Under the pieces are notes generated by a model. It saw only the letters and a list, made by a program, of their open reading frames with translations, ran no database searches and was not told the DNA's origin. The position numbers and the translations under genes are program-made. Shown piece by piece: positions 58,853 to 64,000 of a DNA stretch of 64,000 nucleotides. Source of the stretch: Streptomyces cinnabarinus (GTDB lineage: Bacteria > Actinomycetota > Actinomycetes > Streptomycetales > Streptomycetaceae); contig NZ_CP114413.1 of assembly GCF_027270315.1 (NCBI RefSeq), positions 2,914,001-2,978,000 on the forward strand, in the 5' to 3' direction. The number at the start of each line of letters is the position of its first letter. The stretch's first letter is position 1.

Positions 58853-60100
58853 CTACTGACCGCGCCCCGAGATCCCCAGACGGCCCCGCAACCGCTGTGC
58901 CCTGAGCACCAGTTCCAGCTCGAAGCGGCGGTCGGGGTCGTCGATCTCGTCGCCCCACAGTTCGCGGATCTGGCGCAGCCGGTAGCGGACCGTCTGGGGG
59001 TGGACGCCGAGCCGGGCCGCCACCTCCGGCGCGCCGCCTCTGGTCTCCAGCCAGGCCAGCAGGGTCTCGGCGAGGCGGCGGCCGTGAGTGGGGCCGCAGT
59101 GGGCCAGGGGGGCGAGGCAGCGCACGGCCAGGTCGTCGATCAGTTCCTCCGGCTGGAGGAGGACCAGCGCCTCGGTGTGCTCGGTGCAGTACAGGACCTC
59201 GCCCGTCGGCAGCAGGCCGCGGTTCATCAGGCGTACCGCCGCCTCCGCCCAGCGCAGTGACTTCGCCGCCTCGGCCAGCGGGACCGGGGGGCCGATCGCG
59301 CCGGACCAGCCGGTCAGGGCCCGGTGCAGGAGTTCCGAGCGGCCGGCCGCGTCGGGTTCGGGAACGACCATGCGGGGCTGTTCGTACTCGAGGTCCAGGA
59401 GTACGCCCTGGCCCACGGCCGGTGCCACCGCCTCCCGGGCCGGGCGCAGCAGGACGCCGATGGCGACCTTGGCGGGGAGCGGCCAGCCGATGCGGGCGGC
59501 TCGTTCGGTGAGGGCCTCGGACGGGTCGCCGCGGTGCTGCTCGACCAGGAGGAGTTCCATCAGGCGGCTCTGCAGGCGGAGGCGTTCCCCGGCCTGGCGG
59601 GCCGCCGCTTCGGCGTAGCCGCGCACCGACTGGTCGACCAGGCCGTCCAGGTACTCGTAGCCCGCGTCCACCAGTTCGTACATCGCCGGTGGCGGGATCT
59701 CCACGCGCTGGCCTATGTCGGCGAAACGGCGCCAGGCCAGCCGTACGCCCATGCGGTAGATCGCCTGGAGGGAGTCCAGGCTGCGGCCGTTGAGGCCCTC
59801 GCCGCGGCCGAAGTCCTGGAAGACCCCGGGAGGCACCCTCGGGCGGCCCTCGGCGGTCTCCAGGTGCTGGACGAAGACCTCGATCGCACGGCGGATGCCG
59901 ACCAGGGCCATGGGCTCGCCCGACTCGTCGAGGACGACCGGCAGGTGCGGGTACTCGCGGCGGATCTCGGTCATGATCTCTTCGGCGAGCGCCGGTGCCT
60001 CGGCCATGGCGATGGCCGCGAACCGGCGCACCTGAAGACGCGGGACGTCGTGCCAGGCCGAGCGGGCCGTGACGGCTTCGGTGCGGGCGGCGGGCGACAC
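58853..60100 (-). CDS. PucR/CdaR-type transcriptional regulator (second copy)
   Basis: A 415-residue regulator with a helical N-terminal domain (SLDSLQAIYRMGVRLAWRRFADIG), a middle domain (EAAKSLRWAEAAVRLMNRGLL) and a C-terminal PucR HTH (RGGAPEVAARLGVHPQTVRYRLRQIRELWG) followed by RRFELELVLRAQRL. GTG start at 60100, preceded by GGGGAG. Different in sequence from the PucR at 49097, so not a recent duplicate. It is directly downstream of a DUF2613 gene on the same strand and divergent from the DUF3068 gene, which it may control. Confidence 0.87.
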   Translation of the reverse strand: MSPAARTEAVTARSAWHDVPRLQVRRFAAIAMAEAPALAEEIMTEIRREYPHLPVVLDESGEPMALVGIRRAIEVFVQHLETAEGRPRVPPGVFQDFGRGEGLNGRSLDSLQAIYRMGVRLAWRRFADIGQRVEIPPPAMYELVDAGYEYLDGLVDQSVRGYAEAAARQAGERLRLQSRLMELLLVEQHRGDPSEALTERAARIGWPLPAKVAIGVLLRPAREAVAPAVGQGVLLDLEYEQPRMVVPEPDAAGRSELLHRALTGWSGAIGPPVPLAEAAKSLRWAEAAVRLMNRGLLPTGEVLYCTEHTEALVLLQPEELIDDLAVRCLAPLAHCGPTHGRRLAETLLAWLETRGGAPEVAARLGVHPQTVRYRLRQIRELWGDEIDDPDRRFELELVLRAQRLRGRLGISGRGQ

Positions 60101-60103
60101 GGG

Positions 60104-60256
60104 TCAGCTCCCCTGGCCGGCTTGTTCGTAGGTGATCAGGGGGTTGTTCGGCTGGTCGGGAGTGGCCTCCAGCAGGGCGACCACGCCGAGCGCGGCACCG
60201 ACCGCCAAGGCGGCGGCGAGCGCGACGGTCAGCGCGGCGGCGAGCAGTCTGGACAT
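60104..60256 (-). CDS. Small DUF2613-type membrane protein
   Basis: A 50-residue protein: one long membrane helix (LLAAALTVALAAALAVGAALGVVALL) and a short polar tail with PDQPNNPLITYEQAG. Its length and tail match DUF2613 proteins, which accompany the PucR/DUF3068/glycosyltransferase locus in actinobacteria; function unknown. The ATG at 60256 is preceded by GAGAGG on the minus strand, and the stop lies 3 bp before the PucR start, so the two are co-transcribed. Confidence 0.8.
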   Translation of the reverse strand: MSRLLAAALTVALAAALAVGAALGVVALLEATPDQPNNPLITYEQAGQGS

Positions 60257-60344
60257 CGCAGGGTCAGCCTCTCTGTACACATCGGTACAACTGCTGTTCG
60301 GTCGCCCCACCCGGGCTCTCCGTCCCTGCCTGTCGCAGCCCCAG

Positions 60345-60386
60345 TGTCAACATGACATTGACAGCACGTCAAGGGGCGCCTACGGT
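60345..60386 (+). promoter_or_regulatory. Promoter with TTGACA palindrome before the DUF3068 gene
   Basis: TGTCAA (60345-60350), 7 bp, TTGACA (60358-60363), so the -35 hexamer is mirrored on both strands. The plus-strand TTGACA is followed by a 17-bp spacer and TACGGT (60381-60386), a near-consensus promoter. No matching -10 was found for the minus strand. Confidence 0.7.
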
Positions 60387-60505
60387 TCCCGGCCCATACG
60401 GGTGCCGTGCGCCGAACCGTGCCGCACCCCCTCTCGCACGCGCACCTTTCCCCTCGGCGCGGCCGCCCCCCACGTCGCGTCGTCCCGAGCCTCTGGAGTG
60501 CCCGG

Positions 60506-61483
60506 ATGCGCCGTACAGCCTCACCGTTTTCGCTGATCGTGCTGGGTTTCGGCACGTTCCTGCTGGTCCTGGCGCCCATGCTCGCCTGGTATGTGGAGCC
60601 ACGGGCCGCCGTGAACCCGATCGACATCGACACCACCGCCGTCTACAAGGGCACGGGCAGCGTCTTCGACACCGACAAAATCGCGACCGTGCCCGATCAG
60701 ACCATCACCGTCACTCAACGTGTCCGCGGAAATGTCGCGGAGAGCGAGGACAGCGGGAACGCCGTCTGGGATGTGATCACCACGGTCGACACCGACAAGT
60801 CGCTGCCCGCCGAGGATCCGCACGACGCGCTGGACTACGCCCCGCACCGCTGGGTGATGGACCGGGAGACCACCAGGCCGGTGCACTGCTGCGAGGAGAA
60901 GCCGTACATCGAGGGCGAGGCCTATCTGAAGTTCCCCTTCGACGTGCAGAAGCGGGACTACCGGTGGTGGGACAACACCCTCCGCGGAACCGTCACGATG
61001 AGTTACCAGGGCACCAAGAAGATCCAGGGCTACACCGGCTACCGGTTCACCGCCTCGGTGCCGGCCACGAAGACCGGGACCCGGCTGGTGCCGGGGCGGC
61101 TCGTCGACCTGCCGGACACCCCGCAGGTGCTGGCCGAGGAGTGGTACGCCAACCACGGCCTGGAGCTGGTGGTCGACCAGGCCACGGGCCGGGTGCTGTA
61201 CGCACAGACGGGGCCGCGCCGCACCCTGCGCGCGCCCGGCGCCGAGAAGGACGCGGCGGTCCTGCTGGACAGCCGGAAGATCGCGTTCACCACCGCAACG
61301 CAGAAGCAGGCCGTGGATCAGGCGGAGCAGGACAGCGGACAGCTGCGACTGGTGGGACGGACGTTGCCCATCGGGGCGGGTGTGATCGGTTTCGTCCTGG
61401 TAGTGGCCGGGATCCTTTTGGTGGTACGCGGGAGGCAGCGTCCCGGTTCTTCCGAGTTGCCCCAGCCTTCTCTCACGATGTGA
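60506..61483 (+). CDS. DUF3068 envelope protein (PorA-family-like)
   Basis: A 325-residue protein with membrane helices at both ends: residues 8-28 (FSLIVLGFGTFLLVLAPMLAWY) and about 290-310 (IGAGVIGFVLVVAGILLVV). The large extracellular part between them has repeated strand motifs (VWDVITTVDTDKSL, YKGTGSVFDTDKI) and two adjacent Cys (VHCCEEKPYIEGEAY). This is DUF3068, often named porin PorA family, found in mycolate and non-mycolate actinobacteria. Presumed role in envelope glycoconjugate biology from its neighbours (GT4, methyltransferase, arabinofuranosyltransferase). The ATG 60506 follows GGAG. Confidence 0.85.
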   Translation: MRRTASPFSLIVLGFGTFLLVLAPMLAWYVEPRAAVNPIDIDTTAVYKGTGSVFDTDKIATVPDQTITVTQRVRGNVAESEDSGNAVWDVITTVDTDKSLPAEDPHDALDYAPHRWVMDRETTRPVHCCEEKPYIEGEAYLKFPFDVQKRDYRWWDNTLRGTVTMSYQGTKKIQGYTGYRFTASVPATKTGTRLVPGRLVDLPDTPQVLAEEWYANHGLELVVDQATGRVLYAQTGPRRTLRAPGAEKDAAVLLDSRKIAFTTATQKQAVDQAEQDSGQLRLVGRTLPIGAGVIGFVLVVAGILLVVRGRQRPGSSELPQPSLTM

Positions 61484-61707
61484 CATTACGTCAGCTCTAA
61501 CAAAGCCCGAAATTGTCATCCAGGTGAGTAGCCGTAGCGAACGGCTGGGCGAAAACTGTCCACCCCACCCGAGCACAACCCGTCCACAGTCCGCACCCAG
61601 GAAGCTCCCGGTTCCCCCACGGAGACACCCGTCCCGACCCAGCCGTAATCAATCGGCGACTCTTCCCCCACGCTGAGTTCCGCACCCCGAGACATGTTGG
61701 AGCGCAC

Positions 61708-62859
61708 ATGCCCCAGCACGTGCCGTCCTCGCTGCGCGCCCCGTTCCCCACGGTGTCGCAGCAGCCCCCGGCGCCTCCCCCACAACCGCGCCGAATCGTT
61801 TTCCTCGCCCACCGCGACCTGGGCAACCAGGCCGCCGGAGGCTCCGAACTGCTCGTGGACCGTCTGGCCGACGGACTGACCCACCTCGGCCACCAGGTCA
61901 CCCTGCTCTGCGGCGGGCCCGCGGCCTACCGCGACTACCGGGTCGTGTCCGCGGGCGGTGCCTACGGCCACTACCTGCGCGCCCGGTCCGCCTTCGCCCG
62001 TCAGGTCGGGGAGACCGATCTGCTGGTCGAGGTCTGCAACGGGATGCCGTATCTGGCGCCCCTGTGGCACCGCGGTCCCACGCTGTGCCTGGTGAACCAT
62101 GTGCACACCGACCTGTGGAAGATGCGGTTCGGGGGTGCCCTGGCCCCGGCCGCCCGCCTCGGGCGAAGACTGGAGCACTGGGCGCTGACCGGAGTGCAAC
62201 AGCGGAGCCTGTTGGTCGCCGTCTCCCCGTCCACGGCGCACGCGCTGCGGGGGCTCGGCGTCGAGCGGGAACGGATCCGCGTCGTCCACAACGGTGTGGA
62301 GGAGCCCGGTCCGCGCGCGGACCGCTCCGCCGAGCCGCTGTTCCTGGCGGTGGGCCGGCTCGTCGAATACAAACGGATCGATCTGTTGCTACGGCTGTGG
62401 GAGCGGGTGCGGCCGGTCACCGGCGGCCGGCTCGTCATCGTGGGAGACGGTCCGGAGCGGGCCCGCCTCGAACAACTCGCCGGTCCTGGTGTCGAGTTCA
62501 CCGGGCATGTCACCGAGGCGGAGAAGCACCGGCTGCTGTGCGCGGCCTGGATGCTGCTCCATCCCTCCGCTGTCGAGGGGTGGGGGCTCGTGGTGACGGA
62601 GGCGGCGGCCCGGGAGACTCCGGCGATCGCCTTCGATGTGCCGGGGCTCAGGGATTCCGTGATCGACGGTGAGACCGGGGTGCTTGCCTCCGGTGAGTCC
62701 TCCTTCGCCGCGGCGTGGTGCACGCTCGCGCTTTCCGGGCATCGGCGGGAGCTGATGGGGAAAGCGGCGCGGGATCATGCGGCGGGGTATCGCTGGGATC
62801 GGACTGTCCGGCAGTTTCGGGCGGTTGCGGCGGAGGCGGTGCGAGGTTGGTCTTCGTGA
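61708..62859 (+). CDS. Glycosyltransferase family 4
   Basis: A 383-residue retaining GT-B glycosyltransferase. N-terminal domain: RRIVFLAHRDLGNQAAGGSELLVDRLADGL, VTLLCGG. C-terminal domain: FLAVGRLVEYKRIDLLLRLWE, LVIVGDGPERARLEQL, FTGHVTEAEKHRLL, and the donor motif HPSAVEGWGLVVTEAAARETPAIAF (E-x7-E), all in their usual places. It probably adds a sugar to a lipid-linked or wall glycan. The ATG 61708 has TTGGAG 6 bp upstream. The stop overlaps the methyltransferase start (GTGA). Confidence 0.92.
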   Translation: MPQHVPSSLRAPFPTVSQQPPAPPPQPRRIVFLAHRDLGNQAAGGSELLVDRLADGLTHLGHQVTLLCGGPAAYRDYRVVSAGGAYGHYLRARSAFARQVGETDLLVEVCNGMPYLAPLWHRGPTLCLVNHVHTDLWKMRFGGALAPAARLGRRLEHWALTGVQQRSLLVAVSPSTAHALRGLGVERERIRVVHNGVEEPGPRADRSAEPLFLAVGRLVEYKRIDLLLRLWERVRPVTGGRLVIVGDGPERARLEQLAGPGVEFTGHVTEAEKHRLLCAAWMLLHPSAVEGWGLVVTEAAARETPAIAFDVPGLRDSVIDGETGVLASGESSFAAAWCTLALSGHRRELMGKAARDHAAGYRWDRTVRQFRAVAAEAVRGWSS

Positions 62860-63662
62860 GTCGGGTGCGGCGCCGTCGTGGTTCTTCGCGCACACGCGGC
62901 GATAGCCGCATATCAGATGCAGCCCCGCGCCCCTATGGAAGCGACCCTTCGTTCGGGCGGTCGCTGGCGCTTTTCCGGGCCTTTATGAAGGAGCAGGACG
63001 ACCCTGAGTCCTGTTATTCCCTGCTCGCCCGTGACGCTGTCGATCAAGTCGAGGCCTACGACGGGAAAGTCTCCGGACGTACCGTCGTCGACGTCGGTGG
63101 TGGTAGTGGCTACTTCACCGAGGAGTTCCGGCGGCGCGGTGCGCAGGCGTATCTGTTCGAGCCCGATCTCGGTGAGCTCGGGGTCAAGCCGCCCGACGGC
63201 AGTGTGGTCGCCGACGGGTATCTGCTGCCGCTGTACGACGGGGTCGCCGACGTCACGTTCTCCTCCAATGTGCTGGAGCACGTGGCTGATCCGCAGACCT
63301 TTCTCAGCGAACTGGTCCGGGTGACCCGGCCCGGCGGGCTGATCTATGTGTCGTTCACCAACTGGCTGTCGCCTTGGGGCGGGCACGAATGGGCCCCCTG
63401 GCACTACCTGGGTGCCGAGCGGGCGCGGGCCCGCTACCGGCGCCGTACCGGAAGGCCCGCCAAGCACACCCTCGGCGAGAACCTGTTCGCCGTGCACATC
63501 GGGCCCACCCTGCGGCAGGTCCGCGCCCGCGACGACGTCACGGTCGTCTCGGCGCGCTCCCGCTACTGGCCCTTCCTCGCGGAGACGGTCGTCAAGGCGC
63601 CCGGCATCCGTGAGGTCGCCACCTGGAACCTCCTCCTCATTCTCCGGCGGTGTCCCCCATGA
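62856..63662 (+). CDS. Class I SAM-dependent methyltransferase
   Basis: A 268-residue methyltransferase with SAM motif I TVVDVGGGSGYFTEEF, an acidic end of strand 2 (AYLFEPDLGEL), motif II-like DVTFSSNVLEHVAD and LVRVTRPGGLIYVSFTNWLSPWGGHEW. It follows a GT4 and precedes an arabinofuranosyltransferase in a coupled chain (GTGA, ATGA), so a glycan-methylating role is plausible. Codons 2-27 fall within dispersed repeat R3, giving an Arg/Ser-rich leader (RVRRRRGSSRTRGDSR). The conserved part starts only at YGSDPSFGRSLALF, so either the repeat was inserted into the gene or the true start lies further downstream (ATG 62985 is in frame). Confidence 0.88.
   Translation: MSRVRRRRGSSRTRGDSRISDAAPRPYGSDPSFGRSLALFRAFMKEQDDPESCYSLLARDAVDQVEAYDGKVSGRTVVDVGGGSGYFTEEFRRRGAQAYLFEPDLGELGVKPPDGSVVADGYLLPLYDGVADVTFSSNVLEHVADPQTFLSELVRVTRPGGLIYVSFTNWLSPWGGHEWAPWHYLGAERARARYRRRTGRPAKHTLGENLFAVHIGPTLRQVRARDDVTVVSARSRYWPFLAETVVKAPGIREVATWNLLLILRRCPP
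62861..62937 (+). repeat. Dispersed repeat, copy R3, inside a coding region
   Basis: The sequence runs through GGTTCTTCGCGCACACGCGG and CGATAGCCGCATATCAGATG to CCCCGCGCCCCTATGGAAG, matching R2 (27209-27285) over its second half. It occupies the 5' codons of the methyltransferase gene. Confidence 0.6.
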
Positions 63663-64000
63663 CGAGCACGATCCAGGCTCCTCCCCCGGCAGCCGTTCCC
63701 ACCACCGCGACCATGTCGGGCCCCCCGGAGGGGCCGCGATCGCGGCGCTGGCTGCTGGGGTTCTGGGCCGTGGTGTTCGTGCTCCTCCTCGCGGTGCACC
63801 CGGGGCGGCAGACCTTCGACACCAAGCTCGGAGTGACCGTCGACCCCGGACGGTTCCTGGCCGACCTGGGCCAGCTCTGGCAGGACCAGGGCAGCTTCGG
63901 CGGTATCTCCGACCAGTACGCCGGCTATCTCTGGCCGATGCTGCCGTTCTACTGGCTGGCCGATGTCGTCCAGCTGCCGGTGTGGCTGGCGGAGCGGCTG
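63659..64000 (+). CDS. Alpha-(1->3)-arabinofuranosyltransferase (DUF3367/AftD type), N-terminal part
   Basis: The ATG at 63659 overlaps the methyltransferase stop (ATGA) and the frame is open to the window end, 114 codons. After a Pro-rich leader, a membrane helix (WLLGFWAVVFVLLLAV) is followed by DTKLGVTVDPGRFLADLGQLWQ, GGISDQYAGYLWPMLPFYWLAD and LPVWLAERL. This is the start of the very large GT-C DUF3367 proteins related to mycobacterial AftD, which add alpha-1,3 arabinofuranose from a polyprenyl donor. The rest of the gene is beyond the window. Confidence 0.85.
   Translation, partial: MTSTIQAPPPAAVPTTATMSGPPEGPRSRRWLLGFWAVVFVLLLAVHPGRQTFDTKLGVTVDPGRFLADLGQLWQDQGSFGGISDQYAGYLWPMLPFYWLADVVQLPVWLAERL

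Overview
The window looks like chromosomal Streptomyces DNA. It is very GC-rich with strong third-position GC. Genes are packed head-to-tail with ATGA or GTGA overlaps. There are many Tat (twin-arginine) and lipoprotein signals, secreted plant-polymer hydrolases, and only five in-frame TTA (bldA) codons among about fifty genes. No tRNA, rRNA, CRISPR array, intact transposase or prophage was seen. The sequence begins inside a secreted M14-type carboxypeptidase gene and ends inside an arabinofuranosyltransferase gene.

Layout. (1) 1-5.7 kb: housekeeping-type genes (beta-lactamase-like esterase, Ohr peroxidase, zinc-free oxidoreductase divergent from a MarR regulator, zinc-ribbon membrane protein). 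(2) 6-14.5 kb: a sugar-acid operon (enolase-superfamily dehydratase, zinc dehydrogenase, U32-like TIM barrel), then a ChvE/MmsA/MmsB-type monosaccharide ABC transporter and a Tat-exported aldose epimerase. A lactonase/IclR pair at 35.0-36.6 kb carries the same operator motif, so it probably belongs to the same regulon. (3) 16.1-18.5 kb and 25.7-31.4 kb: two arabinan-degradation operons (GH43 endo-arabinanases, GH43-CBM13, GH51, oligosaccharide ABC importer) driven by a shared, nearly identical 63-bp promoter block. Between them lie an intradiol dioxygenase, a DUF4360 protein, a frameshifted sialidase, an EACC1/caspase pair, and a TauE exporter with an Rrf2 regulator. (4) 31.6-40.5 kb: an ImmA-like protease, an MAB_1171c-type membrane protein, an FAD monooxygenase, and a TetR-controlled LmeA/MMPL pair. 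(5) 40.9-50.4 kb: a type III polyketide synthase, a PAPS-dependent sulfotransferase, cysC-cysD-cysN, a sulfonate-type ABC transporter and a PucR regulator. No PAPS reductase gene is present, so the PAPS made here is probably used for sulfating a product. (6) 50.6-58.8 kb: an MBL-fold hydrolase, a 1637-residue caspase-STAND-TPR protein overlapping an LCAT-like lipase gene, and a membrane protein. (7) 58.9-64 kb: PucR, DUF2613, DUF3068, GT4, methyltransferase and DUF3367 arabinofuranosyltransferase, a conserved actinobacterial envelope-glycan locus.

Most unusual. There are two unrelated caspase-like loci about 28 kb apart. One is an EACC1-caspase-TM-phytase-like propeller pair and the other a caspase-STAND-TPR plus lipase pair. 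Both caspase genes contain exactly one TTA codon. The other three TTA codons are in the polyketide synthase, the sulfotransferase and cysC. This points to bldA-dependent, late-growth expression of a putative cell-death/immunity function and of a sulfated-polyketide cluster. An inverted pair of MITE-like elements (3.2 and 42.1 kb) brackets 39 kb of the window.
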